NCBI GenBank assembly: GCA_029432815.1
Contig: JAROBA010000001.1
Coordinates: forward strand, 62,001-126,000
Direction of reading: 5' to 3'
DNA from: Pontiellaceae bacterium B1224
GTDB taxonomy: Bacteria; Verrucomicrobiota; Kiritimatiellia; Kiritimatiellales; Pontiellaceae
Length of the DNA stretch: 64,000 bases
Shown here: piece by piece, positions 1-7,551 of the stretch
Position numbering within the stretch: the stretch's first letter is position 1
How the letters are laid out: each line of letters opens with the position of its first letter
The notes under the pieces: generated by a model
What the model saw: the letters and a program-made list of their open reading frames with translations, nothing else
Told to the model about the DNA's origin: nothing
The model's database searches: none
Program-made: the position numbers and the translations under genes

Positions 1-1
1 C

Positions 2-3000
2 AGCACGCTCGCAAACAACGTGGCTGGCAATGAAGGGGGCGGTATCCAAAACTTTGGCAACGCCACGTTCAACAACTCGACAATCGCCGGGAATAGTGCA
101 CCCAATAATGGAGGAGGGATTTACTCCGTCAGCTCCGCCAGTTCGGTCACGCTGAACAACTCCATTGTGGCAGGAAACACGGCACTTGCCGGGGCGGACA
201 TCTACGACAATGCCGACAATGGCCCCACCCACACCGTAGGGGAGAATATCGTGGGCAACGCAAGTGGATACACGATCAACTCAGGCACGGCTCCAATTAT
301 AGCCAATCCCCTGCTTGCTCCGCTCGGTGATTATGGCGGATTCACACCGACTATGCCTCCAATGGCAGGATCTCCAGCCATTGATGCGGGCGGAACGGCT
401 GACTTTTTTACTGATCAGCGCGGTTTGACCCGCATCGTAAACGGCACCGTGGATATCGGTGCGGTGGAAAGACAATTGCCGATTGTTTTAAATCTAGCCG
501 ATTCCGGATATGGTTCCCTACGCGATGTCATTAACTTTGCCGACAGCGGTACTACGGTAATCTTCACCAATGCGCTCTCCGGTGGAACGATCATCCTCAC
601 GAGCGGTCAGATCCTGATTGATAAGAATCTAGCCGTTGATGCCTCTACCCTGCCCGGTGGTATCACCATCGACGGCAACGGGTCTGTCACCGGCCAAAGG
701 GTTTTTGAGTTTATCGCCGGAACCACGAATACCCTCGACGCCCTCACCATTACCGGCGGACGAACGGCGGATGCAAACGACGGCTCCTCTGCCGAAAATG
801 GGGGCGGCATTCTGAATGCCGGCCATCTCACCTTGCTCAACTGCAACGTCACCAACAATAGCACGGGTAACGGCGGCAACGGTTTCGGCAGCAGCGGCAA
901 CGGCCATGGCGGCTTCGGCATCGGCCACTACGGCGGAAACGGTGGAGGAATCTACAATGTTTCCGGTTCCCTTAAACTGAAAGACTCAACCGTTTCGGGG
1001 AACTCCACGGGTAACGGCGGCGACGGCATCGGCGGCGACGGCAGCAATGGCGAAAACGGCGGCTTGGGCGATGGCGGGAACGGCGGCTTGGGCGGCGGGA
1101 TCTACAATGTTTCCGGATCCCTTACGCTTGAAAACTCGACCGTCTCGGGAAATTCCACGGGTGACGGCGGCAACGGAAATGGTGGAAATGGCGGCGATGG
1201 CGGCGGCACCTTTAACAGTGGCGGCGATGGCGGTGACGGCTTCGGCGGCAACGGTGGAAGTGGCGGCGGGCTCTACAGTGCTTCCGGCTCCCTTACACTG
1301 AAAAACTCGACCACTGCAGGGAACTCCACGGGCGGTGGCGGCTTTGGTCTCGGTGGTCCCCGCGGCATCGGCGGATCTCTCGCCAGTGACGGCGACAACG
1401 GCAGCGGAAGCTACGGCAGCGATGGCGACGGCGGCGGGATCTACAGCAGCCTCACATTGATGCTGGAAAATGCGACCATTTCAGGAAATACCGCAAGCGG
1501 CAATGGGGGTGGTGTGCTCTACTTCGACACGTTCAACAGTACCAACTCGATTATCGCCGGAAATTGGGCCGCTCAAAACCCGAACATCAATGGCTCGATC
1601 ACGGCCGGCTACAACAACCTCACCAACGGCATTCCCCAGCTCGCTCCACTGGGCAATTATGGAGGCCCGACATCCACCATGCCGCCGCTTCTCGGTTCCC
1701 CGGCCATCGATGCCGGCGGCATAACATCATTTGCCATCGACCAACGCGGCGCTCCACGCTTCGATAGCTTTTCCGACATCGGCGCCGTCGAATTTCAGCA
1801 GTTCATAGTCAACACCCTCGCCGATGAAACCGACGGAATTGATTTCAACGGAATTTCTCTGCGCGATGCCATCGTCTCCAATAATGAATTTCCGCCTTCC
1901 CTTATACTTTTCAGCCCAGCGCTTAGCAACGGTACCATCCTCTTAACCAACGGACAGTTCTTTGTAGAAGACACACTCACCATCGATGCCTCCTCCATTG
2001 GCGGCCTCACGATTGACGGCAACGCCGCAAACCGCATATTCGAGGTTTCCGGCTCTGACACCGTCGTAACGCTCAGCACGCTCACCCTGACCAACGGCCT
2101 GGCCACAGGTAACTATCCCGACAATCGCGGCGGCGCAATCTATCTGCACAGCGGGGCCGACCTGACCCTCAGCAACGCCGTCCTCTCCGGCAATACGGCG
2201 AATGACGACGGCGGCGGGATCTATAATGAATCAGGAACCCTGAGCCTGCTGGAGAGCACCCTCTCCGGCAATACGGCGAATGACATCGGCGGCGGGATCT
2301 ATAATGGCTATGGAACCCTGACCCTGCAGCAGAGCTCTCTCTCCGGTAATACGGCGAACAACGATGGCGGCGGCATCTTCAGCTCCACCTCAAGTGCTAA
2401 TGCCCCCATCACCTCCAGCACAACCCTGAATCAGTGTACGTTGACGGGCAACACCGCCGTTGATTCCGGAGGCGGAATGAGAAACTTTAACGGTTGGGTC
2501 TTTATGACCAACTGCACAATATCGGCCAATGCAGCACTGACCGGGGCCGGCGTCAGGACCTACGGCGACAACGCCACTGAAACCGTAGTGAACAACACCA
2601 TCATTGCCGGAAACCTGGGCGACGACCTTGGACTCGATGAAACCATCAACCCGAATGCTTTCCAGAGCGGGGGTGGCAACCTGATCGGCAACGGGACAGT
2701 CTCCTACTTCAGCGCCGCCGGAGACTCCACCAACCATACCGCCGCCTCCATCCGGCTCGCCCCGTTCGGCGACTATGGCGGCCCGACGCAAACCATGCCA
2801 CCTCTGCCCGGCTCCCCTGCCATCGATGCCGGCGGCATGACGATCTTCACCTACGATCAGCGCGGTTTAAACCGGGTCATGAATGGAGCCCTTGATATTG
2901 GAGCCGTTGAGATTCAGGATTTCAACGACACCTCCTCAATTATTTCCAGCGCATGGGCCACGGATACAGACAGCGACGGCAACCCCTTCGGCGTGGAATA

Positions 3001-3307
3001 TGCCCTTGGTACGGATTGGAATATTGCCGATAGAACCAACAGTGCTAATTTGGTCGCCCTTCCGGATGGCGGGGTGGTATTCGGGATTAATCTCGACGCG
3101 GAAGAACATACGGCGTGGATCATTAAACGTTCGCAAAATCTCGTAACCGATCCGTTTGTGGAGGTCTACCGCTATGATGGACCGACCTCGAGTTCCTCCG
3201 GCACGATTCCCGCGTTCGTAAACAAAACAGCGGATCACATCGAACTGAACGATCAATCCGGCGTCACCAACGCCTTCTACCTGTTCGAAGCCGAGTTAAA
3301 TTTATAA
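2..3307 (+). CDS. Giant secreted Gly-rich beta-helix protein, 5' end outside window
   Basis: The reading frame is open from the first bases of the window; the GTG at 20 is an internal codon, so the N-terminus lies upstream. About 1100 residues are visible. They consist of short repeats of the form GGGIYN..L.L.NSTVSGN, typical of right-handed parallel beta-helices of the pectin-lyase type, with very Gly/Asn-rich insertions encoded at about 860-1440. Three copies of a module with LAP.GDYGG, GSPAIDAGG, DQRG and DIGAVE occur (about 300-470, 1640-1790 and 2755-2915), as in proteins with a 'choice-of-anchor Q' domain. The C-terminus carries a DTDSDGNPFGVEYALGTD calcium-type motif and ends in a strand-rich domain seen in Verrucomicrobia-type surface proteins. 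It is probably secreted or surface-attached. No catalytic motif is visible, so the role is unknown; adhesin or matrix protein is an inference. Confidence 0.8.
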   Translation, partial: STLANNVAGNEGGGIQNFGNATFNNSTIAGNSAPNNGGGIYSVSSASSVTLNNSIVAGNTALAGADIYDNADNGPTHTVGENIVGNASGYTINSGTAPIIANPLLAPLGDYGGFTPTMPPMAGSPAIDAGGTADFFTDQRGLTRIVNGTVDIGAVERQLPIVLNLADSGYGSLRDVINFADSGTTVIFTNALSGGTIILTSGQILIDKNLAVDASTLPGGITIDGNGSVTGQRVFEFIAGTTNTLDALTITGGRTADANDGSSAENGGGILNAGHLTLLNCNVTNNSTGNGGNGFGSSGNGHGGFGIGHYGGNGGGIYNVSGSLKLKDSTVSGNSTGNGGDGIGGDGSNGENGGLGDGGNGGLGGGIYNVSGSLTLENSTVSGNSTGDGGNGNGGNGGDGGGTFNSGGDGGDGFGGNGGSGGGLYSASGSLTLKNSTTAGNSTGGGGFGLGGPRGIGGSLASDGDNGSGSYGSDGDGGGIYSSLTLMLENATISGNTASGNGGGVLYFDTFNSTNSIIAGNWAAQNPNINGSITAGYNNLTNGIPQLAPLGNYGGPTSTMPPLLGSPAIDAGGITSFAIDQRGAPRFDSFSDIGAVEFQQFIVNTLADETDGIDFNGISLRDAIVSNNEFPPSLILFSPALSNGTILLTNGQFFVEDTLTIDASSIGGLTIDGNAANRIFEVSGSDTVVTLSTLTLTNGLATGNYPDNRGGAIYLHSGADLTLSNAVLSGNTANDDGGGIYNESGTLSLLESTLSGNTANDIGGGIYNGYGTLTLQQSSLSGNTANNDGGGIFSSTSSANAPITSSTTLNQCTLTGNTAVDSGGGMRNFNGWVFMTNCTISANAALTGAGVRTYGDNATETVVNNTIIAGNLGDDLGLDETINPNAFQSGGGNLIGNGTVSYFSAAGDSTNHTAASIRLAPFGDYGGPTQTMPPLPGSPAIDAGGMTIFTYDQRGLNRVMNGALDIGAVEIQDFNDTSSIISSAWATDTDSDGNPFGVEYALGTDWNIADRTNSANLVALPDGGVVFGINLDAEEHTAWIIKRSQNLVTDPFVEVYRYDGPTSSSSGTIPAFVNKTADHIELNDQSGVTNAFYLFEAELNL

Positions 3308-3375
3308 TCCACCGACTGAGGGGCGCGGATCCTGCAAGCGAGGTCCCGCCCCCGCTCAACAATTTCCGAATTCAT

Positions 3376-3439
3376 GTAGCCGAGGTCCTCGACCTCGGTA
3401 CAGACGCAAAGCCATTCCGCCGATCGGTCCCCGCCCTAC
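3376..3439. repeat. REP pair, copy A (partly degenerate)
   Basis: Begins with GTAG followed by the hairpin CCGAGGTC-CTC-GACCTCGG and ends in CTAC, that is, GTAG on the other strand. The right-hand hairpin is shortened in this copy. GTAG next to an imperfect palindrome is the hallmark of REP elements handled by RAYT transposases. Confidence 0.8.
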
Positions 3440-3448
3440 ACAACCCAT

Positions 3449-3523
3449 GTAGCCGAGGTCGTCGACCTCGGTGCGGATGCAAAGCCATTCCACCGAGCTG
3501 CGGGGTCATGGCCCCCGCCCTAC
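3449..3523. repeat. REP pair, copy B
   Basis: GTAG plus an 8-bp-arm hairpin (CCGAGGTC/GACCTCGG) at the left. At the right, on the opposite strand, is GTAG plus a GCGGGG/CCCCGC hairpin. The two face each other as in a BIME. This copy abuts the 3' end of the RAYT pseudogene. Confidence 0.85.
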
Positions 3524-3994
3524 AGGTGCCCATGCGTGATCGCGGACACTTAGACTATAATCAATATGCCCGGAATAGTTCCAATCATTGGAATCTTCAG
3601 CCAACCCTACCCGTACCGGATTCTGCCGAACATATTCCCATTTCTCGGAATAGGATTCGTTGGAACGAATCAGATGGTCAAATAATTCCTTCTGCCAAAA
3701 TGGCGCGTTAACCCGAGCAGAGGACACAGCTCTTTTGCCGTCCATTGCTTCCACGATCCTATCATTCTCGAAAGGGGCGTCCGGCTTTCTGCATCGGCAC
3801 AGAAGAAATGGACATGATCCGGCATAACGACATACGAACCAATCGCCCAGCCGTAGAGATTGAATGATTTCGCCCAATGCCGGCGCAGCATTTCGTGAAC
3901 GCCTGGGCGCAATAAAAGATCCCGGCGTTTATTTACGCAAAACGTAATAAAATATCGCGGGTGTGATTCGCTGTAGATGTTTACGTTCCTTCAT
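3506..3994 (-). pseudogene. REP-associated tyrosine transposase (RAYT, IS200-like Y1 family), frameshifted
   Basis: Reading from ATG at 3994 (Shine-Dalgarno GGAGGG just upstream), the three frames together give a RAYT of about 163 residues. The start is MKERKHLQRI. Next comes FITFCVNKRRDLLLRPGVHEML and the HUH metal site in VMPDHVHFF. The C-terminal block is FWQKELFDHLIRS and YVRQNPVRVGL. The ATG frame and the C-terminal frame are the same, but the central segment, including the HUH motif, is in another frame. The ATG frame meets a stop near 3930. Two offsetting frameshifts (near 3950 and near 3730) therefore inactivate it. It lies between REP pairs, the usual setting for a RAYT. The 15-bp palindrome TTCCAATCATTGGAA is inside the 3' part. 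Confidence 0.8.
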
Positions 3995-4008
3995 GCGACC
4001 CTCCTAAC

Positions 4009-4035
4009 GCGGCGGGGTCACGGCCCCCGCCCTAC
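4009..4035 (-). repeat. Single REP half-element
   Basis: On the minus strand this is GTAG followed by GGCGGGG-loop-CCCCGCC. It is the same hairpin as the right half of the neighbouring REP pairs and lies just upstream of the RAYT pseudogene start. Confidence 0.7.
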
Positions 4036-4044
4036 ACAACCCAT

Positions 4045-4119
4045 GTAGCCGAGGTCCTCGACCTCGGTGCAGACGCAAAGCCATTCCACCGAGCGGCGGG
4101 GTCTCGGCCCCCGCCCTAC
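4045..4119. repeat. REP pair, copy C
   Basis: Same architecture and nearly the same sequence as copy B: GTAG, the CCGAGGTC/GACCTCGG hairpin, a spacer containing GCAAAGCCATTCCACCGAG, then an inverted GC-rich hairpin ending in CTAC. Confidence 0.85.
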
Positions 4120-4128
4120 ACCCAACCT

Positions 4129-4202
4129 GTAGCCGAGGTCCCCGACCTCGGTGCGGATGCAAAGCCATTCCACCGAACGGCGGGGTCCCGCCTCCTCCCT
4201 AC
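4129..4202. repeat. REP pair, copy D
   Basis: Fourth copy of the pair, ending 8 bp before the radC stop codon. The right hairpin has mutations (CCTCCTCC in place of the GGCCCCCG block), so its stem is weaker. Confidence 0.8.
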
Positions 4203-4210
4203 ATTGCTTT

Positions 4211-4963
4211 TTAACTGAACCGAACCAGGCCGGCTTCGCGCAGGCTGAGGAAATCTGTGTTGGAATTTGTGCGGCGATGCCCGATCACGATGTGGTCGAG
4301 CACCTTGATTCCCATCACCTCGCCCGCAGCAATCAACTGCTTGGTGACTTTGATATCTTCGGCGGATGGGGTGGGATCGCCGGACGGATGGTTGTGCGCA
4401 AGAATCATAGACGCGCAGGAAAACTGAAGTGCTTTTTTAAAAAGTTCGCGCGGATGAACCAGACTGCTGTTAAGCGTGCCCTCACTGATTTTCTGGGGTT
4501 CGCCAATCAGCCGATTTTTGGAATCGAGCATGAGTGCCCAAAATACTTCATGCTGTAAAACACGAGCGCGCTCTCGCAAAACCGCTGCGGCCTGTTCGGG
4601 CGTCACCACCATGGGACTCTCGCCGACACTCTCGCGAGTCAATCTCTGCGCCAGCTCCATCGCTGCCTTGATCATCTGAGCTTTCACCGGACCGATGCTA
4701 TTAATCGACTGTATTTCTTTAACCGAAGCTTTTGCCAATGCCGTGAGCGAACCAAAGGACGACATTAATCGCTGCGAAACCTCGACCACATTCATCCCTT
4801 TGGTACCGGTGCGAAGAATCAGGGCCAGCAATACCGCATCGGAAACATTCTCCGCCCCGACCCGCTCAAACTCTTCCCGAGGCCGCAGTTGCGCCGGCAT
4901 ATCGCACACACGCAGCACCTCCGTTTTTGTGGAATATTTCAGTGTGTCAGCATTTCCAGACAT
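4211..4963 (-). CDS. radC: RadC family JAB/MPN-domain protein
   Basis: A 250-residue protein of normal length for the family. The N-terminal helical/HhH region (about 20-110) includes INSIGPVKA. The C-terminal JAB1/MPN+ metalloprotease-like domain (about 120-248) carries HNHPSGD at 191-197 followed by PSAED, plus a Glu in LQHEVFW, so the zinc ligands are present. The biochemical role of RadC is unsettled; DNA repair and mobile-element functions have been proposed. The start is set by the Shine-Dalgarno AGGTGA, which overlaps the TGA stop of the upstream nuclease gene 7 bp away, so the two genes are probably translationally coupled. The 15-bp palindrome TTCCAGACATTGGAA covers the start codon. 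Confidence 0.93.
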   Translation of the reverse strand: MSGNADTLKYSTKTEVLRVCDMPAQLRPREEFERVGAENVSDAVLLALILRTGTKGMNVVEVSQRLMSSFGSLTALAKASVKEIQSINSIGPVKAQMIKAAMELAQRLTRESVGESPMVVTPEQAAAVLRERARVLQHEVFWALMLDSKNRLIGEPQKISEGTLNSSLVHPRELFKKALQFSCASMILAHNHPSGDPTPSAEDIKVTKQLIAAGEVMGIKVLDHIVIGHRRTNSNTDFLSLREAGLVRFS

Positions 4964-4970
4964 TGGAATA

Positions 4971-6116
4971 TCACCTCGTTTTATAGTCTGTTACCTGTTC
5001 TTCAATCCGCAATCTTTCCTTGCGGAGTTCAGCTTCCAGCTGTTCTTTTGTCGGTAAAACCAGCTGATATTTTGCGGCAAATATCTGTTCGTTCTCTTCG
5101 CCTAAAATGTAGCGAACCACAGCATCGTTCTTCTCCGTACAAAGCAAGAGGCCGACGGTCGGGTTATCATCTTCTCCGGCTATTTCCCGGTCGAAATAAT
5201 TTACGTAAAGTTGCATCTGCCCCACATCGCCATGCGTTAGCTTTTGTGTTTTCAAATCGACAACCACGTAGCACTTTAAGCGGATGTGATAGAAAATCAA
5301 ATCCGGGTAAAAATGATCCCCGTCCAATGTGATCCGCATTTGCCGTGCAACAAACGCAAACCCCTGCCCCAGTTCCAACAGGAATTGTTGCAACGTTGAA
5401 ATCAATGCATCTTCAAGCGCACTCTCGGAAAGTTCGTGGGATTCAGGCAGATCAAGGAATTCCAGTACATACGGGTCTTTAATAACGTCTATCGGCCGTA
5501 GCGCTCCCGGCTCCGCTTCCAGTTGCGCCTGCATCTTTTCCTGCTCCTTGCTCTTCAGCAGGCGCTCGAAAAATAGCGAATGGATCTGACGTTCAAGCTG
5601 CCGAACGCTCCAACCATTGGAAGCGGCTTCGCGCTCATAATACGCACGCGCCGCCGGATGCTCCACCCGCATCAGCGCCCGATAGTGCGACCAACCCAGT
5701 GCTGGCATGAATCCTGCCGAATTCGCTACACAGTGTGTAGCGAATTCGGCAGGATGTGTGCCACCGACAGATTCTAGATTGTCTACACACTGTGTAGACA
5801 ATTCAGATCCTCTCTCTACGGAACGCTCTATGAAAACTAGGTAAAACTGGCGAAAGAGCTTTAAATTCGCAACTGAAAACCCTTTTCCGAAACGCTTGTT
5901 CAATTGAAAAGAAAGCCGATTCATCAGCTCACTTGCATATCCTGCCCGTTCTTCTCCTGCCTGAATTTCCTCCACAATTTCGCGACCAATCAGCCAATAG
6001 GCGGCAACCATTTCAGAATTAACAGTACGAACGACATTCGTTCGCGCCTGATCGAGAATGCTGACTACACGACCGAAGAGATCGTCACTATTAAAGGTTG
6101 AAGGGTTTCCAGACAT
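4971..6116 (-). CDS. PDDEXK nuclease family protein (DUF1016, YhcG-like)
   Basis: A 381-residue protein starting at the ATG at 6116 (Shine-Dalgarno AAAGGA); a longer reading would overlap dut and has no ribosome site. The N-terminal DUF1016 helical domain (about 10-200) has YWLIGREIVEE and LGWSHYRALMRV. The C-terminal PDDEXK nuclease domain (about 225-345) has FYPDLIFYH and VVVDLK, giving the Asp and the D-x-K pair. These proteins are thought to be DNA nucleases linked to mobile elements or recombination repair. Residues about 104-138 are a low-conservation linker whose DNA is made of two perfect palindromes. The first residues (MSGNPSTF) resemble those of RadC downstream (MSGNADTL) because both start codons sit in a copy of the same palindrome. 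Confidence 0.88.
   Translation of the reverse strand: MSGNPSTFNSDDLFGRVVSILDQARTNVVRTVNSEMVAAYWLIGREIVEEIQAGEERAGYASELMNRLSFQLNKRFGKGFSVANLKLFRQFYLVFIERSVERGSELSTQCVDNLESVGGTHPAEFATHCVANSAGFMPALGWSHYRALMRVEHPAARAYYEREAASNGWSVRQLERQIHSLFFERLLKSKEQEKMQAQLEAEPGALRPIDVIKDPYVLEFLDLPESHELSESALEDALISTLQQFLLELGQGFAFVARQMRITLDGDHFYPDLIFYHIRLKCYVVVDLKTQKLTHGDVGQMQLYVNYFDREIAGEDDNPTVGLLLCTEKNDAVVRYILGEENEQIFAAKYQLVLPTKEQLEAELRKERLRIEEQVTDYKTR
5711..5755. repeat. 45-bp perfect palindrome inside DUF1016 gene
   Basis: Two 22-bp arms (ATCCTGCCGAATTCGCTACA plus two more bases and the complement) are separated by a single base. It encodes roughly residues 120-135 of the linker between the two protein domains, in frame and without stops. 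Confidence 0.95.
5778..5802. repeat. 25-bp perfect palindrome inside DUF1016 gene
   Basis: Arms ATTGTCTACACA and TGTGTAGACAAT with a one-base centre, 22 bp from the 45-bp palindrome. Both share the CTACACA/TGTGTAG core, suggesting a common origin. Confidence 0.95.
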
Positions 6117-6171
6117 TGAATCCTTTCGTGATGAGTGAAACGTGAGGCGTGATTGCCTTTCAGTCACTCCT

Positions 6172-6609
6172 TTATTTTCCGGTTGATCCGAAACCGCCTT
6201 CGCCTCGTGTGGTTTCGGAGAGCTCAGTAACCATTTCATAAAAAATCGGGGAGCAGTCGCAGGCAACGACCTGAAAAAGGCGCTGGCCCTTTTCAGCGGT
6301 GTAGGATTCGGTTTTGATATTATCGCACATGGCCATGAGTTCACCGCGATAGCCGCCGTCGATCAGGCCGAGGGAGTTGGCGAGGCGAAGCGGAGTTTTG
6401 GAAATACTGGAGCGCGGCATCAGGAAATAGGCGCGGCCGTCTTCCGGTTCGCAGGCGATGCCGAGTTTGATGGCTTTGGTTTCCCCCGGCTCAATGGTGA
6501 GGTCTTCCAAAACATAGAGGTCGAGCCCCGCATCGCCTTCGTGGAAGTGACCATGATCAGAGTAAATTTCGCGGGCGGCATCGTTCAATGGTTTGATCTT
6601 AAGATTCAT
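6172..6609 (-). CDS. dut: dUTP diphosphatase
   Basis: A 145-residue dUTPase, the normal length of the homotrimeric family. It hydrolyses dUTP to dUMP and pyrophosphate, keeping uracil out of DNA and feeding dTMP synthesis. All five family motifs are visible: DAGLDL (1), PRSSI (2), GLIDGGYRGEL (3), GQRLFQ (4) and RGEGGFGSTG (5). The start has AAGGA 6 bp upstream. It is first in a minus-strand run with the PDDEXK nuclease (55 bp downstream) and radC, so a DNA-maintenance operon is plausible. It is divergent from the ABC transporter genes to the right. Confidence 0.95.
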   Translation of the reverse strand: MNLKIKPLNDAAREIYSDHGHFHEGDAGLDLYVLEDLTIEPGETKAIKLGIACEPEDGRAYFLMPRSSISKTPLRLANSLGLIDGGYRGELMAMCDNIKTESYTAEKGQRLFQVVACDCSPIFYEMVTELSETTRGEGGFGSTGK

Positions 6610-6762
6610 CAGGTTCCTTATTTAAAGTTGTCGGTACAATTCAGCTAAATCCGTTGATTGAAAGAATCTAAAGCATCCAGAGAGCTAACGCCACAAAAAG
6701 AGTTTAATACGACCTCCATTTTTAATAGCATGGGTTAAATTCGATTCAGGGGAAATGTGTTT

Positions 6763-7551
6763 ATGGAGAGGGTTACAGGGGAATCAGCGGAATTCATACC
6801 GGATGTTCAAGACCTTACCGGTCTGGTTTCTGTGCGAAACGTCACCAAAAGCTTCGGGATGAAAAAGGCGCTGGATCAAGTCAGCTTCGATGTTCCTGCC
6901 GGGCAGTTATGCGGGCTACTAGGCCCAAATGGCGCGGGAAAAACCACGTTGTTCCGCCTGCTGATGGGCATTCTTAAATCAACAAACGGCACGCTGACCG
7001 TGGATGGTCAGGATGCGTTTGAGGACCGGGTTGCAGTTAAATCTCTTGTGGGTTTCCTCCCCGATGAACCTGTATTTTATTCCTACCTTTCCGGATATGA
7101 AATTCTCGAACTCAGCGCATCCATGCACGGTCTCGATCCCGTCAGAACCATGTTCCGCCTGAAACCACTGATTGAGCGGCTCAATCTTGATGCGGACATC
7201 AAAAACTTCGCCGAAGACTATTCGCGCGGCATGAAGAAAAAGCTGGGACTCCTGCTCGCCCTGCTTCATCAGCCCAAATTGTTGATTCTGGACGAACCCA
7301 CCAACGGCCTCGATGTGGAGTCCACGCACCTTTTTTATGACCTGATGAAAGAGGAATCGGCTAAAGGCGTAACCGTCCTCTTTTCCACGCACCTGATGGA
7401 CCAGGTTTCCAAGCTCTGTACGCACAGTATCATCATCAACAAAGGGCAGATCGTTACGCGCGGTTCGATGGAAACAATTAAATCTGAATTCGATCCATCC
7501 GTTTCTCTTGAAGAAATTTTCCTTCAGCTCACCTCCGACTCCGCTGATTGA
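6763..7551 (+). CDS. ABC transporter ATP-binding protein
   Basis: A 262-residue ATPase with one nucleotide-binding domain: Walker A GPNGAGKTT (54-62), signature YSRGMKKKL, Walker B LLILDEPTNGLD, and switch His in FSTHLMDQ. The sequence resembles ATPases paired with ABC-2 type permeases (CcmA/NatA-like), which export drugs, ions or peptides. ATG at 6763 is chosen because AGGGG lies about 10 bp upstream; a GTG at 6757 in the same frame is the alternative. Its TGA overlaps the ATG of the permease by one base, so both are coupled. The substrate is unknown. Confidence 0.9.
   Translation: MERVTGESAEFIPDVQDLTGLVSVRNVTKSFGMKKALDQVSFDVPAGQLCGLLGPNGAGKTTLFRLLMGILKSTNGTLTVDGQDAFEDRVAVKSLVGFLPDEPVFYSYLSGYEILELSASMHGLDPVRTMFRLKPLIERLNLDADIKNFAEDYSRGMKKKLGLLLALLHQPKLLILDEPTNGLDVESTHLFYDLMKEESAKGVTVLFSTHLMDQVSKLCTHSIIINKGQIVTRGSMETIKSEFDPSVSLEEIFLQLTSDSAD

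Noticed and set aside
6117-6344. Upstream extension of the DUF1016 nuclease frame
   Set aside because: It overlaps the dut gene and lacks a ribosome site. The ATG at 6116 has AAAGGA upstream and matches the start of the family.
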